NCBI GenBank assembly: GCA_002839445.1
Contig: PGYB01000010.1
Coordinates: 124,001 to 188,000 of the forward strand
Direction of reading: 5' to 3'
Source of the DNA: Candidatus Riflebacteria bacterium HGW-Riflebacteria-1
GTDB taxonomy: Bacteria; Muiribacteriota; Ozemobacteria; Ozemobacterales; Ozemobacteraceae
DNA length: 64,000 nucleotides
The stretch's first letter is position 1, and every line of letters starts with the position of its first letter. Shown here in pieces: positions 1 through 9,048 of the stretch. The notes beneath the pieces are model-generated. The model was not told the DNA's origin, ran no database searches, and saw only the letters and a list, made by a program, of their open reading frames with translations. Position numbers and translations under genes: made by a program.

Positions 1-340
1 GTAATCGTGGTAATAGCTGCCAAATTTCTGCTCGGCCTGTAATTTTCGCGACAGGCAACCAGTAAGATAAGGCGGATTCCCGCCGGCGCGTGATTGGCGA
101 AAACCTGGTCTTCTCATATTGCTGAGATTGCCGGCTGTTTATCATTGTGCCAAATTGTGCTGAAACACCAGCTTTTCTTATGGCTTCAGCAGCGGCATTT
201 TTGCATGAACTGCAACTACACACACTTTTTAGCCGGTGCTTTGTTGCGCATTTCATTTCGATCAGCACCATAATACAATACCAATCCTACTTAATTCGTA
301 CATACTGTCGAAAGATGAAGCTTCGAGCTTGCCACAGAAA

Positions 341-484
341 AATCTCGCACGGAGCCACAAAAACGCGAAGAAATTCTCATTACCTTGACCATGGATGGTC
401 TGATGTCGCATAAGCCAGGATGGCGGCAAGCGATATTCTTTGTGGCTCCGAGTCTTTGTGGCTCCGCGTCTTTGTGCGAGATCT
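341..484. repeat. Inverted arms with TTTGTGGCTCCG motif
   Basis: The left arm (about 341-370) reads AATCTCGCACGGAGCCACAA. The right arm (about 436-484) contains the reverse complement of its core twice (TTTGTGGCTCCG) and ends in TTTGTGCGAGATCT, which mirrors the start of the left arm. The arms flank about 65 bases. This layout suits a small palindromic dispersed repeat. No coding potential was recognised. Confidence 0.55.
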
Positions 485-581
485 GTCCTCACGATTATGA
501 TATGAACGTTTTAAGTGTGAATGGTATAATTACAGAAACACACCTCAAAGAGCTCATCTTTTCTGAGGCAGATCAGATTTT

Positions 582-611
582 TTGGAATCTGACGGCAGCA
601 TGTGCTAAACT
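582..611 (+). promoter_or_regulatory. Candidate sigma-70 promoter of the molybdopterin dehydrogenase gene
   Basis: TTGGAA at 582-587 and TAAACT at 606-611 are separated by 18 bases and lie 37 bases upstream of the start codon. The match to consensus is moderate. Confidence 0.35.
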
Positions 612-647
612 GCAAAAAAATGCACTGAAACCTCAGGAGGTTTGAAG

Positions 648-2921
648 ATGCCTGTAGTGGGGAAATCGCTGCCGCGCAAAGACGCCCTTGACAAGCTCAA
701 AGGGCTGGCCAAGTATATTGATGATTACAATTTTTCTGACATACTCTACATCACCACGGTTCGTTCGCCGGTAGCCTACGGACGACTCAAGGGTGTTATC
801 AAAAGCGCGGCCGAAAAGATGCCCGGTGTAGCAGGTATCATCACCGCTGACCAGATACCTGGTAAGAATGCGGTTCCACTGGTATTTGAAGACGAGCCTT
901 TTCTGGCGCAGGACTTTGTACGCTTTCATGGCGAACCGGTAGCTCTGGTTGTCGCCGAAAGTTACGAAGAAGCGCTGGCTGCAGCTGCCATGGTTAAGCT
1001 CGATATCGAACCGCTTAAACCAATTCTTGGCATCAGAGAATCAATCGCCGACGGTGCGCCAAAGATTTACGGCACTGACAATGTTTTCAGCCGCTACAAC
1101 GTTGAAAAGGGCAACGCCGAAGAAGCCATGAAATCGGCAAAGCATGTGTTTGAGAAAGAGTATGAAACCCCTTATCAGGAACATGCCTATCTCGAAACCA
1201 ATGGCGTTATAGCAGTTCCAGGAATCGAAGGAACAATGACAGTCTATGGCACCATGCAGTGCCCCTTTTACGTGCATGACGCGGTAGCTCAAGCTATCGG
1301 CCTTGAGCGCAACCAGGTAAGAATAATGCAAACCACCACTGGCGGCGGGTTTGGCGGCAAAGAAGATTTTCCGTCGGTGGTTGCCGGTCAGGCGGCGATT
1401 GTCGCCCAGCTGTTCAATCGCCCGGCCAAGCTTATCTACAAACGCGAAGAAGACATTATTGCCAGCTCAAAACGGCATCCCGGCCTGATAAAAATGAAGG
1501 TCGGCACTGACGACAATGGCAAGATCACCGCTGCCCTGATCGATTACTACGTCGATGGCGGCGCGTATTCGACGCTCACCCCGATCGTTCTCTGGCGCGG
1601 CACCGTGCACGCGCTCGGGCCTTACGAGTGCGATCACGTTCACATAAGATCATGGGGAGTAGCGACCAACAAGGTTCCATGCGGTGCTTACCGCGGTTTT
1701 GGTTCGCCTCAGGTCATTTTTGCCGGTGAATCAATGATCGATGAAATTGCGATCGCGCTCAATATTGATCCGGTCGAAATCAGACGCAACAATGGCTACA
1801 AAATTGGCTCAAGCACAGCTACCAACCAGATAATCGACCAGTCATGCGGCCTCATGGAAACTATCGAAAAGGCTACAGACAAGGCCCAATGGCGCACTAA
1901 GTGGCAGAAGCCCGAACAGCGCAGCGGCACGTTGCGCAAAGGCATTGGCGTCTCTATCGTTTATTATGGCGTCGGCCTTGGCGCGGGCGGCAAGCATCTT
2001 GATCGCGCCGGCACCAGCATGATTCTCATGAAAGACGGCTCAGTGCACTGCGCTATCGGCAATGTTGAAATGGGTCAGGGCGCGCGCACAGTACTGGCAC
2101 AGATTGCCGCCGACGCCCTTGGTGCGCCTTTCGACCTGGTAAATATCGTTGAGACAGATACCAATCTGGTGCCCGATTCAGGGCCGACTGTCGCGAGTCG
2201 CACGACCTTCATGTCGGGCAACTCACTGATGCTGGCGGCTGAACAGCTTCGCCCGCGACTGTTGCAGGTCGCTGTCGATATGCTTGGCGCACCCGGCGTT
2301 GATGCAGTAGAACTTGTCGATGGCAAAGCTTTCCTCAAGGCAGAACCGGCCGGCAAACAGATTGGATTCAGAGAGCTGGCCGCCAAATTTTACGCTTATC
2401 GCCTTATGCCAAGCGCATTTGGCTGGTTTATTGCGCCTGACTCTTCGTATGACAAAGATACCGGCCAGGGCAACGCCTATTTTGTCTACAGCTATTGTAC
2501 TAATGTTGCAGAGGTCGAAGTCGACATGGAAACCGGTGAATTCAGGGTTACCCGCATTACTTCGGCGCATGACATGGGCAAGGCAATCAACCCGCAACAG
2601 GTTGAGGGACAGATCGAGGGCGGCACGCTGCAGGGCATGGGCTACGCAACCATGGAAGAGATCCGTCACGACGCTGATGGCCGCATGCTCAACAATGCTT
2701 TTGCCACCTACATACTGCCTACCACCGAAGACACGCCCGAACTCGACCCGATCATCGTTGAGCACGCCTATGACCGCGGACCTTACGGCGCCAAGGGCTT
2801 TGGCGAAGTACCGCTGATGGGCATAGCGCCAGCTATTGCCAACGCCATTTACAATGCTACCGGCGTAAGAATACGCAAATTACCGATCAAACCCGAAAAA
2901 ATTCTCGGACTCGATGAATAG
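648..2921 (+). CDS. Xanthine dehydrogenase family, molybdopterin-binding large subunit
   Basis: The 757-residue protein belongs to the xanthine oxidase/aldehyde oxidase/CO dehydrogenase large-subunit family, which binds the molybdopterin cofactor and hydroxylates carbon substrates. Visible signatures are the N-terminal hammerhead region with GKSLPRKDALDKLKGLAKY, the glycine-rich TTTGGGFGGKED loop near residue 230, PCGAYRGFGSPQ near 344, EMGQGA near 474, and C-terminal GAKGFGEVPL with Glu720 in the place of the general base. ATG at 648 is chosen because AGGAGG (635-640) is 7 bases upstream; an in-frame TTG at 642 would touch that site. The family normally works with 2Fe-2S and FAD subunits, but neither is encoded alongside: the upstream 640 bases are non-coding and the next gene is a membrane protein. 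The substrate cannot be inferred. Confidence 0.93.
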   Translation: MPVVGKSLPRKDALDKLKGLAKYIDDYNFSDILYITTVRSPVAYGRLKGVIKSAAEKMPGVAGIITADQIPGKNAVPLVFEDEPFLAQDFVRFHGEPVALVVAESYEEALAAAAMVKLDIEPLKPILGIRESIADGAPKIYGTDNVFSRYNVEKGNAEEAMKSAKHVFEKEYETPYQEHAYLETNGVIAVPGIEGTMTVYGTMQCPFYVHDAVAQAIGLERNQVRIMQTTTGGGFGGKEDFPSVVAGQAAIVAQLFNRPAKLIYKREEDIIASSKRHPGLIKMKVGTDDNGKITAALIDYYVDGGAYSTLTPIVLWRGTVHALGPYECDHVHIRSWGVATNKVPCGAYRGFGSPQVIFAGESMIDEIAIALNIDPVEIRRNNGYKIGSSTATNQIIDQSCGLMETIEKATDKAQWRTKWQKPEQRSGTLRKGIGVSIVYYGVGLGAGGKHLDRAGTSMILMKDGSVHCAIGNVEMGQGARTVLAQIAADALGAPFDLVNIVETDTNLVPDSGPTVASRTTFMSGNSLMLAAEQLRPRLLQVAVDMLGAPGVDAVELVDGKAFLKAEPAGKQIGFRELAAKFYAYRLMPSAFGWFIAPDSSYDKDTGQGNAYFVYSYCTNVAEVEVDMETGEFRVTRITSAHDMGKAINPQQVEGQIEGGTLQGMGYATMEEIRHDADGRMLNNAFATYILPTTEDTPELDPIIVEHAYDRGPYGAKGFGEVPLMGIAPAIANAIYNATGVRIRKLPIKPEKILGLDE

Positions 2922-2938
2922 CCCGAACAATAGCCAAT

Positions 2939-4174
2939 ATGGATGACCGTTACAGCGAAGAAAAACAGCAGGCCACCGGCCAGCCAATTGAGTGGAATAG
3001 AATAGCCGCGCTGGTTGCGACCATCGCGGTATTGTTCTTTTTTACCAGGTCGGCGCCTTTTCCGGCTTCAACCTTCTGGGACCTCGCCCTGGCACGCGAT
3101 TTTGACCTGAATATCGGCTGGGTGTTTCTTCCTGAGACGCTGGCGCTGTCTATCGCTGATTCAAGCGCATCATTGCTCGGGCTCAAAGCGGTATATCACA
3201 TTGCTTTTTTTCTGCTGTGCTGCCTGATCTGCACCTGGGTGTTCAAGAGTCGCGAGATAATGCCAGGCGTTCTTCTGCTGGCGGTGTTTTCGCTGTCAAT
3301 GCAGTCATTCTTGAGCTTGCGCATGCTGCTGCAGCTTATATTCATTGCCGGAACACTGACCATCCTCGATAACAACCGCCTCAAGAATAACTTTGGCGTC
3401 ATTCTGATTCCAATAACCGCGGCGGCAAGCGGTCTAAGCCTAAACAGCTGGCTTCTTGTCGTCATGGTTGCCTGTCACGCCTTTTATAATGACAAATACA
3501 GCCCGACTCTGGTGCTCTGCGCGCTGACCGGCCTGCTGTTTTTTCCAGAAGGTGCGGCTACAGCTGTTGACAGAACGTCTGTACTTGCCTGGCAGTTTTT
3601 GCCTGATACCGACACAAAGATCATGTATCTGCTGGCCGGTATTTTTTTGCTGATCAACCTGGTATCTCTGCACCGACTGGGGCATGAAGACATGCCACAT
3701 CTGTTTTTTTACGCAATCACCGGCTTCATGGCAGTTATCAACCCGGCATCTGTGCCGATTTTTATTCTGATGGGCCTGACCATGCTGCTCAAGTGCTTTT
3801 CTGAAGTCGAACCGTTGCCGCTGAACTATCATCTGGCGGGCATCATAGGATTAACAGCCATCATTCATGTGTTTCTCTTCGTCAACCCGTTTGGATTCAA
3901 ACTGAACCCGACGGTACGCGGCCAGCTTGGCAAAAATCTCTCAGCCCTGCTTGAAGGTTACGTCAGCGAGCAGACGGTCTACAACCATGAAATTGGCGAA
4001 CTTGCCTGGAAAGGCCTGATAAGCCTCGAACACGAAGACCTGCCGGTTATTGCCAGCAAGCGTGACTGGAAGATCGTGCGACTGGGCAATGGCGAGTTTG
4101 AACTTCAGATGCAGCAGCAGAATTATAACAAGGTTCTGGCGCCAAAACTACCGAACATGCTTGCTGATGACTAG
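2939..4174 (+). CDS. Polytopic membrane protein of unknown function
   Basis: This 411-residue protein has a short charged N-terminus, then roughly nine to eleven hydrophobic segments between residues 20 and 320, and a soluble C-terminal domain of about 90 residues. Segments such as AGIFLLINLVSLHRLGHED and FFYAITGFMAVINP are typical inner-membrane spans. I recognise no family motif. The general shape resembles membrane glycosyltransferases or O-antigen-type proteins, but no catalytic signature is visible. It starts 17 bases after the dehydrogenase gene without a clear ribosome binding site, so translation may depend on the upstream gene and the two may share a transcript. The soluble tail (residues 320-411) probably faces one compartment as a folded domain. 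Confidence 0.75.
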   Translation: MDDRYSEEKQQATGQPIEWNRIAALVATIAVLFFFTRSAPFPASTFWDLALARDFDLNIGWVFLPETLALSIADSSASLLGLKAVYHIAFFLLCCLICTWVFKSREIMPGVLLLAVFSLSMQSFLSLRMLLQLIFIAGTLTILDNNRLKNNFGVILIPITAAASGLSLNSWLLVVMVACHAFYNDKYSPTLVLCALTGLLFFPEGAATAVDRTSVLAWQFLPDTDTKIMYLLAGIFLLINLVSLHRLGHEDMPHLFFYAITGFMAVINPASVPIFILMGLTMLLKCFSEVEPLPLNYHLAGIIGLTAIIHVFLFVNPFGFKLNPTVRGQLGKNLSALLEGYVSEQTVYNHEIGELAWKGLISLEHEDLPVIASKRDWKIVRLGNGEFELQMQQQNYNKVLAPKLPNMLADD

Positions 4175-4199
4175 TAACGATAAGTTCTCAGATTAGATT

Positions 4200-4440
4200 A
4201 CACTATTCACAAAAAATTCGTTCACAGCAGAATATCAGTAGTCGACTTAGCAATTGCCAGTAACAGCGATTACGATTACGACGCGCAGGATGCGCTAGTG
4301 CCAGGGCGCCTGAGGATTTGACTGCTCTTGTGGCTTCAGCCTTTAGAGCAGCCTATCCCGAAGGGCTCCCCGGGTCGGCGCGCCCAGGTGCGATTACGAG
4401 CGCGAAAACAGCAGGATGAAAGTCTGGTAACGACGCGCAA
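4200..4440. repeat. Dispersed hairpin-module repeat, copy A (fills the 4175-4494 gap)
   Basis: Starts with the left-end motif ATTCACAA…CGTTCACAGC (about 4204-4227), then GATTACGATTACGACGCGCA (4268-4287), GTGCCAGGGCGCCTGAGGAT, a hairpin with stem CTGCTCT/AGAGCAG (4322-4328/4345-4351) capped by GGCTTCAGCC (4332-4341), a second hairpin CCCG/CGGG (4357-4360/4371-4374), and a GCGCCCAGGTGCGATTACGA tail. The same order of parts recurs near 29.8, 44.6 and 45.3 kb. No gene is present in this gap. Confidence 0.85.
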
Positions 4441-4472
4441 AAAAGGGCTGTCTGCGATAGACAGCCCTTTTT
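4439..4472. terminator. Bidirectional intrinsic terminator downstream of the phospholipase D gene
   Basis: A nine-base-pair stem, GGGCTGTCT/AGACAGCCC (4445-4453/4459-4467), is flanked by a run of six A on the left and five T on the right, so it can stop transcription in both directions. It lies 23 bases after the stop codon of the minus-strand gene. Confidence 0.9.
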
Positions 4473-4494
4473 GCAAGTATGCTTTAAATCTTTG

Positions 4495-6018
4495 TCAGAT
4501 CAGCGGGCGCAGCCACTGCAGCTTGCGCATAAAATTCATCTTCTTGAGAGTCTTGGCGTTTACGTGATCTTCAGGGCCATAGGTCTTGGTGATACGGCCC
4601 TGCGCGTCAACTTCGATGCGATACTCAATGTTTTTCTTGTCGATAAGTTTGAGAATGCGCAGCCTTGTCATCTGCGAAAAAGGCTTGTCGTGGATAGCGG
4701 CAACCACTTCAGAGTTGAGGTCTTCGCTGAGCGGGTCCATGTTGTATGAGCCGACAACGGCGATCGTGCCGTCAAAGACGAATATTTTCGCGTGCAGGCG
4801 CTCATTCTGGCTTGGCGCAACAAAAATGCGGGCGGTTGGCATAGTCTGCAACAGTCTTTTCCAGTCATTCATCAAAAATGCCTGCGGAAAAAGCGAATCA
4901 GTAGATTCTGCGCTGTTAGTGTGGAAGATTATGCTGACACCGCGATCGGCAGCGCGTTTCAAAGCAGCCTCTGCATTTTCTGAGATTACCAGATAAGGGT
5001 TCTGAATGATGATTTCATGCTTAGAAGCATCGATCATGCGCAGCAGAGTTGGAGTGATGCCGTTTAATGGCCCCATGTAAGAATGCTTGTCGAGAATCTT
5101 GACCGGCTTGGCGCGCTCACCGCGGAACATCTGGAACGATGAGTATGAGCTGATGTTCTTATAAGCGCTGATCTCTTTGTTCATCTCGATAAGTTCTTTT
5201 TTCATTTTGCCTTCGGCAGAAACCTTATCGGGATCAATCAGGCCGCGCCCCTGCATGTAGCGGCTCATTACGCGATAAGCGAGGTCAATGCTCGCCAGCT
5301 GATCTTTAAAGTTGATCGCGTCAGCCTTAACCACGAGGTTTTTCAGAAATTTCCACTCGTCGTCAAACGCCTTTTTGAGCTGACCGGCAACGTGTCTGCC
5401 GTGCATCAATATGTCTGCATCGTTATAAACAATGTCGTTTTCGCCATTCTGCGCAAAATAGTCAGCGCCAATGTTGCGGCCACCGATGATTGAAGTCATG
5501 CCATCGCAGAGAATGATCTTGTCATGATTCGACGCGACGATTTTCTTATAATCGCTGAAAACTGACACCAGCGATTTGCTGACCGAGTTGTAGAGTTTGA
5601 TCTGCACGTTCGGAAAAGCGGCAAGCTCTTCAACCTTGTCGGGCATTTTGCTCATGTAAGGCATGCGATACACACGCCCGTCAATCATCAGGCGAATGCG
5701 TACGCCCTGTCTGGCCTTTTTAAGCAGCAGACCAAGAAAAGCCTGACCAAAAATATCTTTATCGATAATGTAATAGGTGCAGTCAATGGTCTCTCTGGCG
5801 TCTTCAATCATCTTCCAGCGGCTGTACCAAGCTTCGTCATTGGCGGTAATCAACCGGACCATGGTCTGATCGAAAGGAGCGCCGACCTTTACTCCGGCAA
5901 AAACTTCACCAAGATCGCGATTGTCTGGAAAAGGCCGGTAAGGCACCGCAAAAGCGGCTCCGGCAAACATACAAAAGACTGCAAGAACACAAACCAGAGA
6001 TCTGAAAGTTATTTTCAT
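4495..6018 (-). CDS. Exported phospholipase D family protein (ClsC-like)
   Basis: The 507-residue protein begins with a classical signal peptide (MKITFRSLVCVLAVFCMFAG, cleavage likely after AFA), so it acts outside the cytoplasm. Two HKD motifs are present: HDKIILCD starting at His165, and HAKIFVFD starting at His409, followed by GSYNMDPLSEDLNSE. This is the two-half arrangement of the phospholipase D/cardiolipin synthase superfamily, in which the two histidines form the active site for phosphatidyl transfer or phosphodiester hydrolysis. Spacing resembles the periplasmic-facing ClsC/YmdC group, so cardiolipin synthesis or lipid remodelling is a reasonable guess, but the substrate is not proven. 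GGGAG sits about 8 bases before the ATG. The gene is divergent from the lipoprotein gene at 6162. Confidence 0.9.
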   Translation of the reverse strand: MKITFRSLVCVLAVFCMFAGAAFAVPYRPFPDNRDLGEVFAGVKVGAPFDQTMVRLITANDEAWYSRWKMIEDARETIDCTYYIIDKDIFGQAFLGLLLKKARQGVRIRLMIDGRVYRMPYMSKMPDKVEELAAFPNVQIKLYNSVSKSLVSVFSDYKKIVASNHDKIILCDGMTSIIGGRNIGADYFAQNGENDIVYNDADILMHGRHVAGQLKKAFDDEWKFLKNLVVKADAINFKDQLASIDLAYRVMSRYMQGRGLIDPDKVSAEGKMKKELIEMNKEISAYKNISSYSSFQMFRGERAKPVKILDKHSYMGPLNGITPTLLRMIDASKHEIIIQNPYLVISENAEAALKRAADRGVSIIFHTNSAESTDSLFPQAFLMNDWKRLLQTMPTARIFVAPSQNERLHAKIFVFDGTIAVVGSYNMDPLSEDLNSEVVAAIHDKPFSQMTRLRILKLIDKKNIEYRIEVDAQGRITKTYGPEDHVNAKTLKKMNFMRKLQWLRPLI

Positions 6019-6050
6019 AATCTGCTCCCTTAATCGACTCTAACCTTTAA

Positions 6051-6079
6051 ATTGTATTGTTTTTAGCCCGCACTGTAAA
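6051..6079 (-). promoter_or_regulatory. Sigma-70 promoter of the phospholipase D gene
   Basis: On the minus strand, TTTACA (6079-6074) and TACAAT (6056-6051) are separated by 17 bases, 33 bases upstream of the start codon. It is back to back with the promoter at 6103-6131. Confidence 0.7.
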
Positions 6080-6102
6080 GGTACCAAGTTTTTTTCAATC
6101 GC

Positions 6103-6131
6103 TTGTTATCGTTTAAAAGGGGGTGTACAAT
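6103..6131 (+). promoter_or_regulatory. Sigma-70 promoter of the lipoprotein gene
   Basis: TTGTTA (6103-6108) and TACAAT (6126-6131) are separated by 17 bases. The -10 hexamer is identical to that of the divergent promoter. The start codon is 30 bases downstream. Confidence 0.7.
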
Positions 6132-6161
6132 AAGAGCAAAGAGTATTCTGGAGGTTTGAGC

Positions 6162-6911
6162 ATGCGCAATTTTATGCTGGCTGTCTGCCTGATTCTTCTG
6201 AACGTAGTGCCGCTTGCGGCCTGCGACGTCAGTCTTTTCTCTCTTGTCGCCGGTAACAGCCCCAACAAGGCCTTTGCTTCCTCCTTAACCGGTCTGGTAA
6301 CCTTCGCCAAGGCCGTGGGCAACAATTCCCAGAACAAAGAAACCATGCCTGGCCATATGCAAAAATTCATGGTCAAATGGATTGAGTTCAGTAACACGTA
6401 TCTCCAGAATCCGCCGGAATGGGCAAAGAAAGACCCCGACTGGAAAAGTAAATTTGACGGACTGACCAGTTTGATTGGCAGTATCAGAAAAAACCTTTCA
6501 AGCCTCGAGCCAGACCAGCAAAAAGCCCACCACGAAATTCAGGCATTCACCCGCCGACTTACCAGACTTTATGACATGCTGCCAATGGATGCGCTTGCAC
6601 GCCTGCGTCTTGACATAAGCATGCATATCGACCATGTCTGGACGGCATGGTTGGAACAAAACCGCCAGAAGCTCGGCGAAAGCACAGAAAATTTCAGCGC
6701 TGTCAGCCGTATATTCTTGAAAGAACTCGACGAGGCAACGGCAAGCGCGGCCGTCAGCATTGTTCACCGCGCCGAAGAACTGCATAAAATGGCAGCACAA
6801 GAAAACGTGTTTACCGGCAAGTCTTTTGAATTCATGCTCAACATGGCTGAAAATGAATTCGCCAAATTTAACGAAGCTCAAAAGCAAAGCGCAGCGGCAA
6901 CTGAAAAATAG
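6162..6911 (+). CDS. Predicted lipoprotein, helical, unknown function
   Basis: The 249-residue product starts MRNFMLAVCLILLNVVPLAA followed by Cys21, a good lipobox (LAAC), so it should be lipidated and anchored in a membrane facing the periplasm or surface. ATG at 6162 is preferred over an upstream in-frame GTG at 6123, because GGAGG lies 7-8 bases before it and because it places the signal peptide at the N-terminus. The mature part is rich in predicted helix with many Lys, Glu and Gln (for example TRRLTRLYDMLPMDALARLR) and ends in a polar tail. I recognise no domain. It is divergent from the exported phospholipase D, and both have similar promoters, which may mean shared expression. Confidence 0.8.
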   Translation: MRNFMLAVCLILLNVVPLAACDVSLFSLVAGNSPNKAFASSLTGLVTFAKAVGNNSQNKETMPGHMQKFMVKWIEFSNTYLQNPPEWAKKDPDWKSKFDGLTSLIGSIRKNLSSLEPDQQKAHHEIQAFTRRLTRLYDMLPMDALARLRLDISMHIDHVWTAWLEQNRQKLGESTENFSAVSRIFLKELDEATASAAVSIVHRAEELHKMAAQENVFTGKSFEFMLNMAENEFAKFNEAQKQSAAATEK

Positions 6912-6916
6912 ATTGC

Positions 6917-6945
6917 TTGCCTTTTGCCTGACGCCCTCTTAGAAT
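6917..6945 (+). promoter_or_regulatory. Candidate promoter of the envelope glycan operon
   Basis: TTGCCT (6917-6922) and TAGAAT (6940-6945) are 17 bases apart. The start codon at 6961 lies only 15 bases after the -10 box, leaving a leader of under 10 bases with no ribosome binding site, so translation of the first gene may be nearly leaderless. Confidence 0.45.
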
Positions 6946-6960
6946 AACGCCATTCAGGCT

Positions 6961-9048
6961 ATGCGCATACTTCAGATTATCAATGCTTTAACACTGGGCG
7001 GCGCCCAGTTTATCATGCTCGATCTGGCACGTCAGGCCCGCAGCCAAGGTTGCGAGGTAGAGGTGGCCTGTTTTCGCGACGGGCCAATCGGCAAAATCCT
7101 TAGGCAGGAAGGGTTTACAGTACATGTGCTCGGCGAAAAATTTCTCGACCTGCCGGCTTTCGCTAGACTGGTCAGTGTTCTGTCGACTTTCCGGCCACAC
7201 ATAGTACATTCCCACCTTTTCCGGGCGACCTTCTGGGCGCGCGTCTGCTGTTGGCTGCCAACCCACACCAGGCTTATTACCTCTATCCATGGCTATGAAA
7301 GCGCCTATTTTCATTACCTTGAAAGATTGATGAACAGGCTTTCTGATTGCCTGGTGTTTCCGAGCCGGTTTCTGCGCAACTGGTATGTCAGCCGAATTGG
7401 CGCGCGCATAAGCGCGGAGTGCAAAGTTATCTACCCTGGCGTTAGTATCACGCCTTTGAGTCCGGCGCACGCAGCGGCAGAAATCGTTAAGATCGGCACT
7501 TTGTCTCGATTACACCCGGTAAAAGGCATAGACCGTCTGATAGATGCCTGTAACCTGCTCAAAGCACAACAGATCAGGTTCGAACTGATTATTGGCGGCG
7601 AAGGCAAGCACCACCCGGAACTCCTGAAACTGGTTAAAAAGCATAAAATCGAAGATTGCTGCCGTTTCTGCGGTGAAATTTCTGATCGTCAGAGTTTTCT
7701 CGACGCTCTCGATATTTTCGTGGCGCCATCGCGGCAGGAAGCTTTTGGCATTCACATCTGCGAAGCCATGGAACGCGGACTGGCAGTAGTCGGCGCCAAT
7801 GTTGGCGGTATTCCGGAACTGATTGACCACGACCAGACCGGTATGCTGTTTAATCCTGAAAATGCTGGCGAACTGGCCAACACACTGGTCGCCCTTGCCC
7901 ACAATTCATTGTTCAGACAGACTCTGGGTCAGAACGCCCGCCGCAAGGTCGAAAAAACGTTCAGTCGTCAAACAGCAATTGATAAGCATATCGAACTGTT
8001 CAGCCAGGTGTCGGTGCATCGTCGACGCGTTCATTTTGCGGTTTCATCAAAAGAACTCGGCGGCGGCGAGCGCGTTGCGCTGGGCATAATGGTGGCACTC
8101 CAGGCGCGTGGTTGGCAGGTCAGCGCGACCTGTTCAGGAAATCCTCTCGAAGCAGAAATTAAAAAAACTGGCATACCGGTTGATACATGCAGCATGCGTT
8201 GCGGCGGCCTGTTTTTTGCGCTTAAACTGTTATTCTCAATCTGTTTTCGCAAGCCCGACGTTATCAGTTCACACCTCAACCGTGCCAGCCTTTTTGCCGG
8301 GCTACTCGGCAAAATCATGCGGGTGCCAGTTGTTTCGCACATTCACGGGCTTAATCAAAAGGGCTATTATCGTTTCAGCGACGCTCTGGTTGCCGTCTCA
8401 CAGGCCGTTAAAAAGCACATGGCCGATCAAAATGCCCGCACTGACAATATCCATGCCATCACCAACCAGATTGATAAAAAGGCACTTAAGAGCCGCGACG
8501 CGGCAGGCAGCCCGTTAAGAATAGCCATAACTGCCAAACTGCATAAGAACAAGGGGCATCTATGGGCTCTCGAAGCTATTGTCAACAGCGTTGAAAAGCT
8601 TGGTAACCTCAGAATTGACGTTTTTGGCGATGGCCCGGAGCGTGAAATGCTGGAAAAATACTGTGGAAACAGCAGTTTGCGCGACCGTGTATTTTTTCAT
8701 GGTTTCGTCAATGACCCCGAGGCTTACTACGATCAGATAGACATCGCTCTACTGCCATCGCTGGGCGAAGGCATCCCATTGAGTCTGCTCGAATCGATGC
8801 GCTGGGGAATTCCCTGTATTGCCAGCAATATTGGCGGAATACCAGAAATAATTGAGCACGATAAAAATGGCATGCTGATCGAACCGGGCGATGCAGGGGC
8901 GCTGATCAGCGCAATCAGGCATGTATCAGCTAATTACCAGCGTTTCAGCTCGGCGACAATTAGTCATTTCAAGAGTATCAACAATTACCCGAAGATGATC
9001 GACAAGCTTGAAGATCTGTTGAAAAAGACGATTAGAGCTGAAGTATGA
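6961..9048 (+). CDS. Tandem (double) GT4-type glycosyltransferase
   Basis: The 695-residue protein is a fusion of two complete GT-B fold glycosyltransferases. The first half (about 1-355) opens with MRILQIINALTLGGAQFIML and carries EAFGIHICEAMERG near residue 260 followed by GGIPELIDH. The second half (about 356-695) opens with a second nucleotide-fold start, SSKELGGGERVALGIMVAL, and carries EGIPLSLLESMRWG near 602, then GGIPEIIEH. Both E-x7-E donor-binding motifs are intact, so both halves could be active, adding two sugars in sequence to an envelope glycan. It is the first gene of a tight operon with a second transferase, csaB and lpxK, and overlaps the next gene by 4 bases (ATGA). Sugar specificities are unknown. 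Confidence 0.9.
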   Translation: MRILQIINALTLGGAQFIMLDLARQARSQGCEVEVACFRDGPIGKILRQEGFTVHVLGEKFLDLPAFARLVSVLSTFRPHIVHSHLFRATFWARVCCWLPTHTRLITSIHGYESAYFHYLERLMNRLSDCLVFPSRFLRNWYVSRIGARISAECKVIYPGVSITPLSPAHAAAEIVKIGTLSRLHPVKGIDRLIDACNLLKAQQIRFELIIGGEGKHHPELLKLVKKHKIEDCCRFCGEISDRQSFLDALDIFVAPSRQEAFGIHICEAMERGLAVVGANVGGIPELIDHDQTGMLFNPENAGELANTLVALAHNSLFRQTLGQNARRKVEKTFSRQTAIDKHIELFSQVSVHRRRVHFAVSSKELGGGERVALGIMVALQARGWQVSATCSGNPLEAEIKKTGIPVDTCSMRCGGLFFALKLLFSICFRKPDVISSHLNRASLFAGLLGKIMRVPVVSHIHGLNQKGYYRFSDALVAVSQAVKKHMADQNARTDNIHAITNQIDKKALKSRDAAGSPLRIAITAKLHKNKGHLWALEAIVNSVEKLGNLRIDVFGDGPEREMLEKYCGNSSLRDRVFFHGFVNDPEAYYDQIDIALLPSLGEGIPLSLLESMRWGIPCIASNIGGIPEIIEHDKNGMLIEPGDAGALISAIRHVSANYQRFSSATISHFKSINNYPKMIDKLEDLLKKTIRAEV

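Larger units (their letters stand above)
1..647. other. Non-coding leader region with repeat fragments
   Basis: No convincing gene is visible. The first 42 bases are open on the plus strand and could be the last 13 codons of a gene entering from the left (a hydrophobic tail ending in a TAA), but this is too short to call. At about 271-300 lies the end motif of a dispersed repeat (AATACCAATCCTACTTA), seen again near 43.2 kb and, inverted, near 45.46 kb. At 341-370 and 436-484 lie two arms carrying GGAGCCACAAA and TTTGTGGCTCCG in opposite orientation, the second arm with the motif doubled. The right end holds the promoter and ribosome binding site of the next gene. Confidence 0.6.

Noticed and set aside
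385..645. An 86-codon open frame before the molybdenum enzyme gene
   Set aside because: It runs through the inverted repeat and the promoter region of the next gene, and has no ribosome binding site and no similarity to known domains.
642..647. Upstream TTG as the start of the molybdenum enzyme gene
   Set aside because: It is only one base from the AGGAGG site, too close for initiation; ATG at 648 is at the correct distance.
4328..4567. Small open frame in the repeat and terminator region
   Set aside because: It crosses repeat copy A and the terminator stem and runs into the antisense of the phospholipase D gene, without a ribosome binding site or recognisable domain.
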